Below are positions 30,432 through 43,564 of a DNA stretch of 64,000 nucleotides, piece after piece. Numbering within the stretch: the stretch's first letter is position 1; each line of letters opens with the position of its first letter. Under the pieces are notes generated by a model. That model saw nothing but the letters and a program-made list of their open reading frames with translations, was not told the DNA's origin and searched no databases. Position numbers and translations under genes: made by a program. This DNA is from Methylophaga sp. (GTDB taxonomy: Bacteria; Pseudomonadota; Gammaproteobacteria; Nitrosococcales; Methylophagaceae). Where the stretch lies: positions 1-64,000 of the forward strand of contig JAFIFW010000018.1 in assembly GCA_020831825.1 (NCBI GenBank). The letters are read 5' to 3'.

Positions 30432-31469
30432 ATGGATAATCAGGAACATTCAGAGCAGGCGGCAGAGTACATGCGTCTGGCCATACCGTTAATGAGAAAA
30501 CACGGAATAGCCATGACTCCCGCAAATTATAACCTCTGGTATGAATATGTTTCTGGATCGAATGCTGCGCTGGTAGATGCGGTGGACCGTGAGCTTGAAG
30601 ACACTGGTACATTGAACGCACAACAGTGCCGTCTTCTTTTCGAGCGCTTTTTTGATCGTGAAAAAGATAAAGCGGCAATCATTCAAGTTCGTCAGGAAAT
30701 GGCTCGACTGGTCAAAGAGGTGATCAGTTTTGTCAATACAGGTGTTGTGAGTTCAGGCCAATCCAGCGAAAAACTGCAGTCACTTATCAATAATATGCAC
30801 GAGGATATGAAGCCGCAAGAGATTCGCGAGATTGTAGAAGAAGCGATTGTGACAGTCAGGCATTCAGCTTCTTCAAGTGATATTCTGACCGAACGTTTAA
30901 ATACTACCGCAAGAGAGATTCAAGCACTCAAGGAACAGTTGGAAGATACTCGTCGAGAGTCTAAGATGGATACTTTGACTGGTCTTGCCAACCGACGTGC
31001 CTTTGATGAACTGCTAGCAAGAGTCACTGGTTTTGCTGATGAAAACAACCAGGAAGTCTGTCTGATTTTCACTGATATCGATATGTTCAGAAGTATTAAC
31101 GATAAACACGGGCATCTAGTTGGTGATCAGATACTTAAGGTCATCGCCAACTCCCTCAAAGGGGCTTTCAAGGGGCGAGACCTGGTTGCAAGATATGGTG
31201 GAGAAGAGTTTGCCATTGTCCTGCTTAATACCAGTTTGGAAAATGCTAGATCCCTTGCTGAGAAATTACGTGAAGATATCGCCAGTAAACGTATTCAACG
31301 CAAGGATACCCGCGAGCCACTCGGCACGATTACCATGTCTTTTGGTATTGCCCGATACGTTCCATCAGAAGGTGTCGACAGCTTTATGCAACGTGCTGAT
31401 CGAGCGCTGTATATGTCAAAGCGGAAAGGGCGGAACTGCGTCTCCGAAGCACCACCACCTATCATCTAA
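30432..31469 (+). CDS. GGDEF diguanylate cyclase
   Basis: A c-di-GMP synthase candidate of 345 residues. The N-terminal 140 residues are a helical domain starting with EHSEQAAEYMRLAIPLM and YNLWYEYVSG, seen in other soluble cyclases. A coiled-coil linker (about 155-180, TTAREIQALKEQLEDTRRE) leads to the GGDEF domain. The active site is GGEEF (residues 256-260), the metal Asp lies in FTDIDMFRSIND. The I-site position reads KGRD instead of RxxD, so product inhibition may be weak or absent. No membrane helix. Confidence 0.94.
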   Translation: MDNQEHSEQAAEYMRLAIPLMRKHGIAMTPANYNLWYEYVSGSNAALVDAVDRELEDTGTLNAQQCRLLFERFFDREKDKAAIIQVRQEMARLVKEVISFVNTGVVSSGQSSEKLQSLINNMHEDMKPQEIREIVEEAIVTVRHSASSSDILTERLNTTAREIQALKEQLEDTRRESKMDTLTGLANRRAFDELLARVTGFADENNQEVCLIFTDIDMFRSINDKHGHLVGDQILKVIANSLKGAFKGRDLVARYGGEEFAIVLLNTSLENARSLAEKLREDIASKRIQRKDTREPLGTITMSFGIARYVPSEGVDSFMQRADRALYMSKRKGRNCVSEAPPPII

Positions 31470-31476
31470 AACAAAT

Positions 31477-31515
31477 CTGCCGGTTCTTGTTGAAACAGGA
31501 ACCGGCAGGTTTTTG
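31477..31515 (+). terminator. Rho-independent terminator after the diguanylate cyclase
   Basis: CTGCCGGTTC (31477-31486) and GAACCGGCAG (31499-31508) form a strong stem, extendable over TTGT/ACAG, followed by GTTTTT. It also separates the gene from the convergent nitroreductase. Confidence 0.9.
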
Positions 31516-31535
31516 CTAATCTGAACCCAAAAAAA

Positions 31536-32147
31536 TCAGGCTTTGGGAAAGCTGTCAGTGAAGAACACTTCTTCCAGCGGCAGTTGTCCTGCGCGTGGGT
31601 TGGCATCTTCAAGTTTTTTACCAATGGTTATCATCATCACGATAATGTGATCATGTGGAAGATCAATCAGTTTGGCGACCTGATCAAAGTCGAAACCATC
31701 CATTGGGCAGCTGTCATAGCCCATTTCTCTAGCCATTAACATTATCGTCGTTGCCGCGATACCAGCAGAACGAATACACTCGTCACGTTGTGCTTGATGA
31801 TGGTTTGTGTAGTAATTTTCAATGGCTGGCAGCATGAAATCCTGAACACGCTGAGGCGCGTTACGCCAGTAACGTGCAGGATCTTTTTCCCAGGCATTCA
31901 GGTCTGCACAGAGTACTAGCACAAGTGATGCATCACGCACCTGAGTCTGTCCCCAGCTGGCCTCAAAAACGGCTTGACGTTTTTCAGGGCTGTCGATGCT
32001 GATAAAGCGCCAATGTTGCAAGTTAAAAGCTGTTGGCGAGAGGATGGCATGCTCCATCAATTCCCGGATTTCAGCTTCAGTCATTTTGTGTGATGGGTCG
32101 TAATGTTTGACTGAACGACGTGTTTGAATGGCTTCTTTGGTATTCAT
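31536..32147 (-). CDS. Nitroreductase-family flavoprotein
   Basis: An FMN-dependent oxidoreductase of 203 residues of the nitroreductase family. RRSVKHYDP at the N-terminus and LSPTAFNLQHWRFI bind FMN phosphate; the C-terminal GYDSCPMDGFD and KLIDLPHDHIIVMMITIGK (in part) are typical of the NfnB/YdjA-like branch. The physiological substrate cannot be told. Single gene, 21 bases after the end of the following minus-strand gene unit. Confidence 0.93.
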   Translation of the reverse strand: MNTKEAIQTRRSVKHYDPSHKMTEAEIRELMEHAILSPTAFNLQHWRFISIDSPEKRQAVFEASWGQTQVRDASLVLVLCADLNAWEKDPARYWRNAPQRVQDFMLPAIENYYTNHHQAQRDECIRSAGIAATTIMLMAREMGYDSCPMDGFDFDQVAKLIDLPHDHIIVMMITIGKKLEDANPRAGQLPLEEVFFTDSFPKA

Positions 32148-32168
32148 GAACTCTCAGTTGACTTGATT

Positions 32169-32963
32169 TCAGGGTTGCAGTTCAACACGAAGATACAGCC
32201 ATTGCTGCTGTTCGAGTTGACTGCGATAACGCTTGTGTCCATTTTGGTTTTGCTGAGTTTGCTCAGCAACGTGACCAATGGCTATCCATTCACCCAGAGG
32301 GCCACTGACAGAAGTCAGCATGGCGCTTCGGTCAATTACGCCACTCCGCGTCCGTAAATCGGCAAATGCCGGGTGAATGTCAATTTGTACCTGCCCATTG
32401 CCAAGGACGTTGGCAATCGCTTGAAAACCTTTGTCGAGTGCAATGAATTCAGTGGTTTGTCCAATACCGATCACGCCGCTGCCGTGTAGATAAATCGTTT
32501 CTTGTTCCAAGGGAACATCTTGACCAATCATCAATCTGACTGGCTGGCCGGAGAGCGTGCGTACCTGATAGCGTTCATCAGTATCGCGAGCCCGTTGCGT
32601 TGACCAGCGATTGGAACGAATACGTGCATTCAGCCGATCGTCGTATTCAATGCGCGCTTGGTCAGTACCACCGCCAAGCTCGCCAAGTTGCTGATATGTG
32701 CGAAGCAGGGTAATGCGGAGATTTTGAAGCGGAGTATCAAGTTGCTGCACTAGTTCCCGCATATCCAGCAGCGTGACTTGATCAGCACGCAAAATCAGCA
32801 AGTTGCCATGCGCTTCGACACTGGCGTGATCTGGCAACACAGCGGCTATTTTTCCTGCCACTTCTGATGCCGGGCGATGTTTGAGTTCGATGGTGTCAAT
32901 GCGAACATCTGCCTGAGCCAGTGGGCTCAGCAGTAAAAGGCAAATCATCAGAAATCGCATCAT
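32169..32963 (-). CDS. Exported secretin N-domain-like protein
   Basis: A secreted protein of about 264 residues. Residues 1-18 form a signal peptide (FLMICLLLLSPLAQA). The first domain (IDTIELKHRPASEVAGKIAAVL, LLILRADQVTLLDMRELVQQLD, in parts) has the pattern of the secretin N1/NolW-like domain, and the end resembles the start of a secretin homology region (VRLMIGQDVPL; VLGNGQVQIDI). There is no full secretin barrel. Function unknown; perhaps a remnant or helper of an outer-membrane complex. It overlaps the preceding gene by four bases and is translated right after it. Start at either of two adjacent ATGs (32963, 32960). Confidence 0.7.
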   Translation of the reverse strand: MMRFLMICLLLLSPLAQADVRIDTIELKHRPASEVAGKIAAVLPDHASVEAHGNLLILRADQVTLLDMRELVQQLDTPLQNLRITLLRTYQQLGELGGGTDQARIEYDDRLNARIRSNRWSTQRARDTDERYQVRTLSGQPVRLMIGQDVPLEQETIYLHGSGVIGIGQTTEFIALDKGFQAIANVLGNGQVQIDIHPAFADLRTRSGVIDRSAMLTSVSGPLGEWIAIGHVAEQTQQNQNGHKRYRSQLEQQQWLYLRVELQP

Positions 32964-33460
32964 ATGTGCAAGCGCCTGCTATGCATGTCCGGGCTGCCAT
33001 GATTGAACAACTGCTCGAACCGTTGACTGAGTAGTCTGCCATGCGTTGGTTCGTTCATCGAAGCGCTTCCCGCATAGCGACCATGGCTATGACAATGCAA
33101 CCATGCCTTGTTATCCACCAGCAAGAAAAAATCCCGCTGATCCTGATGTTGCTCATCTGTTTGGCGTAAGTCGCAGCGGCTACTCATTTTTTCAAACAAT
33201 GGTAGTAGTCGGTGGCCTTGAGCAATGTTCTGACGTGTATCATGAACGACCATCTTCAACTGGCATTTAGCGCTGCTGCGCAGGAAATCCTTGACCACCA
33301 TTGCCATGGCGATCGAATCAAACAGCACCGGATCGATATTACTACCAAAAAAACAGATTTCTCGTTTTGCCAACTGAGCAAGTTCCAGAGCCAGTTCGGC
33401 AGCATCCTGCTTACTGTCAAACTGGATGATTTCAGAATCCTGATGGCCACTCTCGCTCAT
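32960..33460 (-). CDS. DUF7931-type protein
   Basis: A cytoplasmic protein of 166 residues. The pattern (ELAQLAKREICFFGSNIDPVLFD, in part; VHDTRQNIAQGHRLLPLFEKMSSR) resembles proteins now grouped as DUF7931, often mislabelled HPA2 acetyltransferase because in some gammaproteobacteria the domain follows a GNAT domain. No GNAT domain is present here. The HxxxxH and DxxxFFLLVDNKAW features hint at a phospholipase-D-like fold, but no complete HKD motif is seen. It starts one base after purB, so the three genes purB-DUF7931-secretin-like form an operon. Confidence 0.7.
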   Translation of the reverse strand: MSESGHQDSEIIQFDSKQDAAELALELAQLAKREICFFGSNIDPVLFDSIAMAMVVKDFLRSSAKCQLKMVVHDTRQNIAQGHRLLPLFEKMSSRCDLRQTDEQHQDQRDFFLLVDNKAWLHCHSHGRYAGSASMNEPTHGRLLSQRFEQLFNHGSPDMHSRRLHI

Positions 33461-33461
33461 A

Positions 33462-37495
<4,034 letters not shown>

Positions 37496-37510
37496 TCGTC
37501 CTGGAGAAGC

Positions 37511-37546
37511 AAAAGGCCGCGCTGATTTTCCGGGCGGCCTTTTTTG
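37511..37546 (+). terminator. Rho-independent terminator of acnB
   Basis: AAAAGGCCGC (37511-37520) pairs with GCGGCCTTTT (37534-37543) around a 13-base loop, followed by more T. Clear intrinsic terminator. Confidence 0.9.
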
Positions 37547-37578
37547 TTTTGGGTTTTGAGCCTGTTTCGACCTTTTTT

Positions 37579-37936
37579 GTCATTCCCGCGCCCGACCTCC
37601 GTCATTCCCGCGCTCGACCTTCGTCATTCCCGCGCCCGACCTTCGTCATTCCCGTGCATGCGGGAATCTCAGAGGCCGTGCGGAGATTCCGGACAAACGC
37701 TGGGCGTTTTCCGGAATGACGACTTATTGTCACTGCTGCGCCCAGATTTCGTCATTCCCGCGCCCGACCTCCGTCATTCCCGCGCCCGACCTCCGTCATT
37801 CCCGCGCCCGACCTTCGTCATTCCCGCTCCCGACCTTCGTCATTCCCGCTCCCGACCTTCGTCATTCCCGCGCATGCGGGAATCTCAGAGGCCGTGCGGA
37901 GATTCCGGACAAACGCTGGGCGTTTTCCGGAATGAC
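37579..37936. repeat. Composite palindromic repeat cluster, locus 2
   Basis: The 460-base gap between acnB and hflD holds the acnB terminator and this cluster, no gene. Two full 76-bp double-hairpin elements (37645-37720 and 37861-37936) are each preceded by tandem 22-bp copies of the left end, GTCATTCCCGCGC plus CCGACCTTC: three at 37579-37644 and five at 37751-37860. The 22-bp unit varies slightly (CTCC or TTC ends). There are no right-end tandem copies. Reading frames over this stretch are translations of the repeat only. Confidence 0.92.
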
Positions 37937-37955
37937 GACTCATTGTGATTGCCGC

Positions 37956-38579
37956 TTAACGATGCTCGAGCATAAACTTTGCTGTATTGAGCATCTTGCT
38001 GCCGCCAAAAATAAAATGCCAGCGCCGGCCGCCTTTTTGATACCAGAGCAAGGCAGCGCGGATCCCACTCAACAACAGCGCGCGAACCTTATCCGCATTT
38101 TCGGTTTGCTGAAGAAAGCCATCCTTGCCTTGCACCAGTATTCGTGGCGTTAATTGGCTGATTGAACGTTGATAGATGTCAGCAAATCTGGAAATTACCT
38201 GTGGATGAGAAACGGCACCAAAATAGCTGATTTGTTGTGGCACCTGATCTATCTCACGACCAATCATCTGCAACATTTCAGGTTGCTTAGCCAGTTTACG
38301 TTCAAGATGCAGTAAGCCAATCATGTAGCGAAGCAGCATCATGTCCTGCTGCTGTTTGTCTTTACCAAGATGCCGTATCAGTTGCTTGAAGCCGGTCTGG
38401 AGTTTATCGAGTCCGCCGTATAGCTCTGCTGTGGTTTGAGCATTTTCGTTGACCAGGCTACCCAGCAGGGTTTCCAACTCATCATTATTGACATTTCCTG
38501 TTTCAGCCACCTGCTGAACCAGTGTCACCGCTTGTGCCATGGCCGCAAGCGCAATAATCCGATCTTCAAACTGACTCAT
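37956..38579 (-). CDS. hflD: High-frequency lysogenization protein HflD homolog
   Basis: A helical protein of 207 residues homologous to HflD/YcfC. Family features are [16 protein letters not shown] at the start, [31 protein letters not shown] and the ending [16 protein letters not shown]. In E. coli it is a peripheral membrane protein that affects lambda lysogeny; its cellular role is unclear. It overlaps mnmA by four bases (ATGA), the usual mnmA-hflD pair. Confidence 0.95.
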   Translation of the reverse strand: MSQFEDRIIALAAMAQAVTLVQQVAETGNVNNDELETLLGSLVNENAQTTAELYGGLDKLQTGFKQLIRHLGKDKQQQDMMLLRYMIGLLHLERKLAKQPEMLQMIGREIDQVPQQISYFGAVSHPQVISRFADIYQRSISQLTPRILVQGKDGFLQQTENADKVRALLLSGIRAALLWYQKGGRRWHFIFGGSKMLNTAKFMLEHR

Positions 38580-39679
38580 GGATGCATCCCCGGTGCGTCG
38601 GTTTCTGTGATGATGCCTCCGCCCAGACAGACATCATCCTGATAAAACACCACGGATTGCCCTGGTGTCACAGCTCTTTGTCGTTCATCAAAAGTCACGC
38701 GAATACGACCATCCTCATCACGGTCGATCACACAAGACTGATCTGGCTGGCGATATCGGGTTTTAGCTGAAGCGCGGCAGGGTAATTCGGGTGCTGCTCC
38801 GGCTACCCATGAAAGTTGCTCAGCCCACAGTGTGTGACTGTAGAGCCAGTCATGTTCACCCTGAACGACATACAAAATACGGCTTTCCATATCTTTGCCA
38901 GCGACAAACCAGGGTTCGCCGGTACTGTCCTTGCGGCCACCAATGCCCAAGCCCTGGCGTTGTCCCAGCGTGTAATACATCAAACCTGAGTGTTCGCCGA
39001 TAACTTTACCTTCGGGAGTACGCATTTCTCCTGGTTGCGCAGGAATGTAGCGACCCAGAAACTCACGGAAACGACGCTCGCCAATAAAGCAGATGCCGGT
39101 GCTGTCTTTTTTGTCAGCCGTGACAAAACCGGCCTGTTCGGCAATGGTTCTGACTTCAGTTTTGGGCAATTCACCTAGCGGAAATAACGTGCGAGACAGT
39201 TGTGCCTGACCCAGCGTGTAGAGAAAGTAGCTTTGGTCTTTTTTGTTATCGAGGCCTTTGAGTAACTGGAACTGGCCATTCACTTCACGCACTCGGGCGT
39301 AATGACCGGTGGCTATTAAATAGCCGCCTAACTCCATGGCGTGATCCAGAAACGCTTTGAATTTGATTTCGCGGTTGCAAAGGATATCGGGATTGGGTGT
39401 ACGACCAGCTTTGTATTCATCCAGAAAGTGCTTGAATACAAAGTCCCAATATTCCATGGCAAAGTTGGCTTCGTGAAAGGGAATGCCAACTTTTGCGGCT
39501 ACCGATTGGGCATCTTTGCGATCATCCTCGATGGTGCATTCGCTTTCATCGGCAAAGTCGACCCAGTTTTTCATAAACAGGCCTTCCACCTCATAGCCTT
39601 GCTGCTTGAGCAGCAAACTGGCCACAGAGGAATCCACACCGCCGGACAAGCCGACCACTACTTTAGGTTTTGGCGACAT
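38576..39679 (-). CDS. mnmA: tRNA 2-thiouridylase MnmA
   Basis: The tRNA-U34 thiolase of 367 residues. The PP-loop motif [11 protein letters not shown] is at residues 9-19. The catalytic cysteine pair lies in [12 protein letters not shown] and [13 protein letters not shown]. It transfers sulfur to the wobble uridine of Lys, Glu and Gln tRNAs. Between nudJ and hflD, as in other gammaproteobacteria. Confidence 0.98.
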   Translation of the reverse strand: MSPKPKVVVGLSGGVDSSVASLLLKQQGYEVEGLFMKNWVDFADESECTIEDDRKDAQSVAAKVGIPFHEANFAMEYWDFVFKHFLDEYKAGRTPNPDILCNREIKFKAFLDHAMELGGYLIATGHYARVREVNGQFQLLKGLDNKKDQSYFLYTLGQAQLSRTLFPLGELPKTEVRTIAEQAGFVTADKKDSTGICFIGERRFREFLGRYIPAQPGEMRTPEGKVIGEHSGLMYYTLGQRQGLGIGGRKDSTGEPWFVAGKDMESRILYVVQGEHDWLYSHTLWAEQLSWVAGAAPELPCRASAKTRYRQPDQSCVIDRDEDGRIRVTFDERQRAVTPGQSVVFYQDDVCLGGGIITETDAPGMHP

Positions 39680-39681
39680 CT

Positions 39682-40119
39682 TCAGTTATGTAATAAATCA
39701 AGAGAATAGTGCTGGCCAGCCAGATAATCGTCGATACACTGATTAACCAGCGGGCTGCGATGTTGGTCACTACGCTGCCGAATTTCTTCGGCGCTGAGCC
39801 AGACAGCTTGATGAATATCTTCATCCAAAGACCGATCCAGCTGTTGTATCGGTTTGCCTTTAAAACAAAACCGTAAATAGGTATCGCCCGAAGCTGGATG
39901 GCGCCAGCGATAAATGCCGGTTACAGCTTCAATTTCTACCTGCCAGGCGGTTTCTTCCAATGTCTCACGGATAGCCGCTTCAATCAGGCTTTCGTTGTCT
40001 TCGAGGTGACCGGCGGGCTGGTTGAGCGTCATTTCGCCTCTGATCAACTCTTCGACCATCAGAAACTTCTGGTTTTGTTCGATAACCACCGCGACGGTGC
40101 TTCTGGGAGTCCAAATCAT
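39682..40119 (-). CDS. nudJ: NUDIX hydrolase, NudJ-like
   Basis: A phosphatase of 145 residues of the NudJ type (HMP-PP and nucleoside di- and triphosphates in E. coli). N-terminus [17 protein letters not shown] and NQPAGHLE match NudJ. The Nudix box runs [20 protein letters not shown], but the Gly that normally follows EEx is Ala (TAW). Its first 140 bases lie within the rluE reading frame in another phase. Two bases separate it from mnmA. Confidence 0.92.
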   Translation of the reverse strand: MIWTPRSTVAVVIEQNQKFLMVEELIRGEMTLNQPAGHLEDNESLIEAAIRETLEETAWQVEIEAVTGIYRWRHPASGDTYLRFCFKGKPIQQLDRSLDEDIHQAVWLSAEEIRQRSDQHRSPLVNQCIDDYLAGQHYSLDLLHN

Positions 40120-40681
40120 CCGACCATTTTAACACGTCATCTTCAGCAACTGCGCGCCATTGTCCCGGAGCAAGTTCATCAATTGTCCACGGACCTATGG
40201 CACAGCGAATTAATCTGAGAGTTGGAAAGCCTACCGCCGCAGTCATGCGCCTGACCTGACGATTTTTGCCTTCGCTGATTTTAAGTTCCAGCCACTGGGT
40301 CGGAATGGCTTGTCTGAATCTGACCGGGGGAGTACGAGGCCAGAGATTGGCCGGTTCGACTATCAAGCGAGCCTGTGCAGGTCGGGTTTTACCATCCTTG
40401 AGTTCAACTCCTTTGCGCAGTTTTTCCAGCGCTACTTCGTCCGGGATGTTTTCTACCTGCACCCAATAGGTTTTTGTTAATTTATGACGAGGGTCACTGA
40501 TATGATGTTGTAACTGACCATCGTCGGTCAGCAGCACCAGTCCTTCACTGTCCCTATCCAGCCGACCTGCCGGGTAGACACCAACCACATCAACATAGTC
40601 CTTGAGCGTGCTGCGACCCTGTTCATCGGTGAATTGCGTCAGCACATCAAAGGGTTTATTCAGCAGAAGCAATCGCGGCAT
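39980..40681 (-). CDS. rluE: 23S rRNA pseudouridine synthase RluE
   Basis: An RsuA/RluB/E/F-family enzyme of 233 residues that modifies U2457 of 23S rRNA in E. coli. The N-terminus [15 protein letters not shown] and the catalytic Asp in [16 protein letters not shown] are intact; the [19 protein letters not shown] motif is typical. The conserved domain ends near residue 187 at DVLKWSDDL; the last 45 residues are Arg-rich, of low complexity and are encoded by bases that also encode the start of nudJ. It diverges from icd. Confidence 0.93.
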   Translation of the reverse strand: MPRLLLLNKPFDVLTQFTDEQGRSTLKDYVDVVGVYPAGRLDRDSEGLVLLTDDGQLQHHISDPRHKLTKTYWVQVENIPDEVALEKLRKGVELKDGKTRPAQARLIVEPANLWPRTPPVRFRQAIPTQWLELKISEGKNRQVRRMTAAVGFPTLRLIRCAIGPWTIDELAPGQWRAVAEDDVLKWSDDLDSQKHRRGGYRTKPEVSDGRRVDQRRNDAQPARRSPRRQRKPD

Positions 40682-40738
40682 GGTTATCTCAGTGGCACAG
40701 TTAATGTAAAATGCTCGTTTTTATCACAGGAGCCTCAG

Positions 40739-41992
40739 ATGGCGTATCAGCATATCAAAGTCCCTAACCAAGGGGCGGCAATCGGTGTGAATGCCGATTA
40801 TTCACTGAATGTCCCCGCACAACCAATCGTGCCATTTATCGAAGGCGACGGTATTGGGGTGGATATCACGCCCGCGATGATTTCAGTGATTGATGCTGCA
40901 GTTGCCAAGGCTTATAACAACGAACGCAAAGTCGCCTGGATGGAAGTTTATGCCGGTGAAAAAGCAACCCAGCTTTACGGTACGGACACTTATCTGCCAG
41001 AAGAAACCATCGATGCGCTGCGCGAGTTTTCTGTTTCAATCAAAGGTCCATTGATGACGCCAGTCGGTGGCGGCATTCGCTCGTTGAATGTTGCACTGCG
41101 TCAGACGCTGGATTTGTATGTCTGCCAGCGTCCGGTTCGGTACTATCCCGGTACGCCGAGCCCGGTGAAACGTCCCGAAGATATCGATATGGTGATCTTC
41201 CGTGAAAACTCCGAAGACATCTATGCCGGTATTGAGTGGGCGGCTGACAGTGCTGAAGTCAAAAAAGTCATCAGTTTTCTGCAAAACGAAATGGGCGTGA
41301 AAAAAATCCGTTTCCCGGACACCTCGGGCATTGGTATCAAGCCGGTTTCCAAAGAAGGCACCGAGCGTCTGGTCCGCAAAGCCATCCAATACGCGATTGA
41401 TAATGACCGCGACTCAGTGACACTGGTGCACAAAGGCAACATCATGAAGTTCACCGAGGGCGCTTTCAAACAGTGGGGTTACGATCTGGCCGAAGCTGAA
41501 TTTGCTGCTCTGCCGCTGGATGGTGGTCCATGGAAAGCGTTCAAAAATCCAAATACCGGCAAACAAATCATCATCAAAGACTCGATTGCCGATGCTTTCC
41601 TGCAAGAAATTCTTTTGCACCCAACACATTACGATGTGGTTGCGACATTAAATCTCAATGGTGACTACATTTCTGACGCGCTGGCCGCACAGGTCGGTGG
41701 TATCGGTATTTCACCCGGCGCTAACCTCTCAGATGCTGTTGCCATGTTCGAAGCCACTCACGGTACTGCCCCTGCGTTGGCTGGAAAAAACATGGCAAAT
41801 CCGTCATCATTGATCCTCTCTGCTGAAATGCTGTTACGGCATCTTGGCTGGTTCGAAGCGGCCGATTTGGTCGTTGCAGGCGTCTCCGGCGCGATTTCAG
41901 CGTCTAAAGTGACCTGCGATCTGGCTGATGCAGTAGGCGTCGATGCGCTGAGTTGTAGTGATTATGCTGCAGCTGTTATCCAAAACATGTAA
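40739..41992 (+). CDS. icd: NADP-dependent isocitrate dehydrogenase
   Basis: The TCA-cycle enzyme of 417 residues that oxidises isocitrate to 2-oxoglutarate. Substrate motif [12 protein letters not shown] includes the serine equivalent to the regulatory phosphorylation site Ser113 of E. coli. The NADP region [14 protein letters not shown] and the metal site Asp residues are present. The ATG at 40739 follows CAGGAG at 40728-40733. It diverges from rluE over 57 bases and is followed nine bases on by slyD. Confidence 0.98.
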   Translation: MAYQHIKVPNQGAAIGVNADYSLNVPAQPIVPFIEGDGIGVDITPAMISVIDAAVAKAYNNERKVAWMEVYAGEKATQLYGTDTYLPEETIDALREFSVSIKGPLMTPVGGGIRSLNVALRQTLDLYVCQRPVRYYPGTPSPVKRPEDIDMVIFRENSEDIYAGIEWAADSAEVKKVISFLQNEMGVKKIRFPDTSGIGIKPVSKEGTERLVRKAIQYAIDNDRDSVTLVHKGNIMKFTEGAFKQWGYDLAEAEFAALPLDGGPWKAFKNPNTGKQIIIKDSIADAFLQEILLHPTHYDVVATLNLNGDYISDALAAQVGGIGISPGANLSDAVAMFEATHGTAPALAGKNMANPSSLILSAEMLLRHLGWFEAADLVVAGVSGAISASKVTCDLADAVGVDALSCSDYAAAVIQNM

Positions 41993-42001
41993 GGAGTTTT
42001 A

Positions 42002-42484
42002 ATGAAAGTTGCAGACAATACAGTAGTCGTCATTGACTACACACTCACCAACAATGAAGGCACTGTAATCGATAGCAGCGAAGGCGCTGGTCCACTGGCT
42101 TACCTGCACGGTGCCGGCAATATCATTCCTGGTCTCGAAGATGCACTGCTCGGCAAAGAAGCTGGTGATAAAGTCAGTGCAAAAATCGCACCTGAAAACG
42201 CCTATGGCGAGCGTCATGATGCCCTGAAACAAGAAGTACCCGCAGAGTTGTTCAGCGGTGTAGAAAAAGTGGAAGTAGGCATGCAGTTTCAATCAGAAAC
42301 CGATCAGGGTCCAGTATTGGTGACCGTGGTTGAAGTGTCTGAAACAACCATCACCGTTGATGGCAACCATCCTCTGGCAGGTGTTGAATTGAATTTCGAT
42401 GTTGATATTCGTGAAGTACGTGAAGCCAGTACTGAAGAACTCGAACACGGACATGTTCACGGTGAAGGCGGTGTACAGCATTAA
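42002..42484 (+). CDS. slyD: FKBP-type prolyl isomerase SlyD
   Basis: A peptidyl-prolyl isomerase and chaperone of 160 residues. The FKBP domain is split by the IF flap: YTLTNNEGTVIDSS, GAGNIIPGLEDALLGK, APENAYGER and VDGNHPLAGVELNF. The C-terminal tail EHGHVHGEGGVQH has only four histidines, so nickel binding would be modest compared with E. coli SlyD. Its stop shares a base with the next start. Confidence 0.95.
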   Translation: MKVADNTVVVIDYTLTNNEGTVIDSSEGAGPLAYLHGAGNIIPGLEDALLGKEAGDKVSAKIAPENAYGERHDALKQEVPAELFSGVEKVEVGMQFQSETDQGPVLVTVVEVSETTITVDGNHPLAGVELNFDVDIREVREASTEELEHGHVHGEGGVQH

Positions 42485-43452
42485 TGGTTCAACAGTCACA
42501 TTCGCACGAGACGGGCGCATCGCCCGTCTTTTCGTTTGAGGCGGCGAAATTGATACAACATCTCAATGCCCAATTTGCTATCGATGGCAAATTACGGTTT
42601 GTCGAAGGCCCTGAAGCCTGCGTAATGATCGACGTCAACAGCCGTCACGCCAGAGCCACAATCAGTACCTACGGAGCCCAGATACTGGGTTATCAACCTC
42701 ATGATGCTGAACAGGACATGCTCTTCCTCAGTCCGCAGTCACAATACGGCAACGGCAAAGCGATTCGAGGTGGTGTGCCGCTATGCTGGCCCTGGTTTGG
42801 CGATGATCCGACCGGAAGAGGCCGGCCTGCGCACGGTTTTGTTCGCAACCGGGTGTGGCAAGTCAACGCTGTGAAGCTGGATGATGAGGATCAAATCACT
42901 ATTTCGATGTCATTGCCAAACAGCGAGGATTTCCAGCAATACTGGCACTCGGCCTTTAAACTGAGTATTGAGATTCAAATTGGCAAAACACTGAAAATTT
43001 CATTGACCACTGAAAATTGTGATCAGGAAACCTTCGTGATTTCTCAGGCTTTGCATACCTATTTCCAGGTTGGAGACATTGAGCAAGTCTGGCTGAGAGG
43101 GCTGGATAATTATCACTATCTCGATAAGACCGACAGCTTTCATGAAAAATTACAGCATGACCATGTCTGGTTTAAAAACGAAACGGATCGGGTCTATCTG
43201 CATTCTCCAGAACAACTGTTCATCGAAGATGCCGCTCTGAATCGACGCATTGTGGTTGAAAGTCATGGCTCGCAAACTACCGTTGTCTGGAACCCCTGGC
43301 ACAAAGCCAGTCAGCTTGCCGATATGGCTGATGATGCTTATCAAACGTTTGTCTGTGTCGAAACGGCTAATGCTGCAGGAGACAGTATTCATCTTGCACC
43401 AGGCCAAAGCCACACACTGATGGCTGAATACTGGTTGATGAGTCGCGGTTGA
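42484..43452 (+). CDS. D-hexose-6-phosphate mutarotase (YeaD-like)
   Basis: An aldose-1-epimerase-superfamily protein of 322 residues. The pattern GAQILGYQPHDAEQDMLFLS, RGGVPLCWPWFGDDP and HGFVRNRVWQV matches YeaD-type hexose-6-phosphate mutarotases. The conserved His in QALHTYFQVGD and the Glu near the end (CVETANA) are likely catalytic. The ATG at 42484 overlaps the slyD stop by one base. An N-terminal extension of about 20 residues has a short His-rich start. Confidence 0.93.
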   Translation: MVQQSHSHETGASPVFSFEAAKLIQHLNAQFAIDGKLRFVEGPEACVMIDVNSRHARATISTYGAQILGYQPHDAEQDMLFLSPQSQYGNGKAIRGGVPLCWPWFGDDPTGRGRPAHGFVRNRVWQVNAVKLDDEDQITISMSLPNSEDFQQYWHSAFKLSIEIQIGKTLKISLTTENCDQETFVISQALHTYFQVGDIEQVWLRGLDNYHYLDKTDSFHEKLQHDHVWFKNETDRVYLHSPEQLFIEDAALNRRIVVESHGSQTTVVWNPWHKASQLADMADDAYQTFVCVETANAAGDSIHLAPGQSHTLMAEYWLMSRG

Positions 43453-43564
43453 TATCAAGTATTACAGCCAACGGAGCGCTTCAGCAGTCCAACGCTTAAC
43501 ATCACATCGGCAGTCACGTAGGCTTAACAAGGTAATTCAGGCGATCCACCAAACAGGAGCGACC

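Noticed and set aside
37544-38153. Open frames of 134 and 145 residues with Arg-Pro-Ser repeats
   Set aside because: They are translations of the 22-bp and 76-bp repeat units and have no ribosome site.
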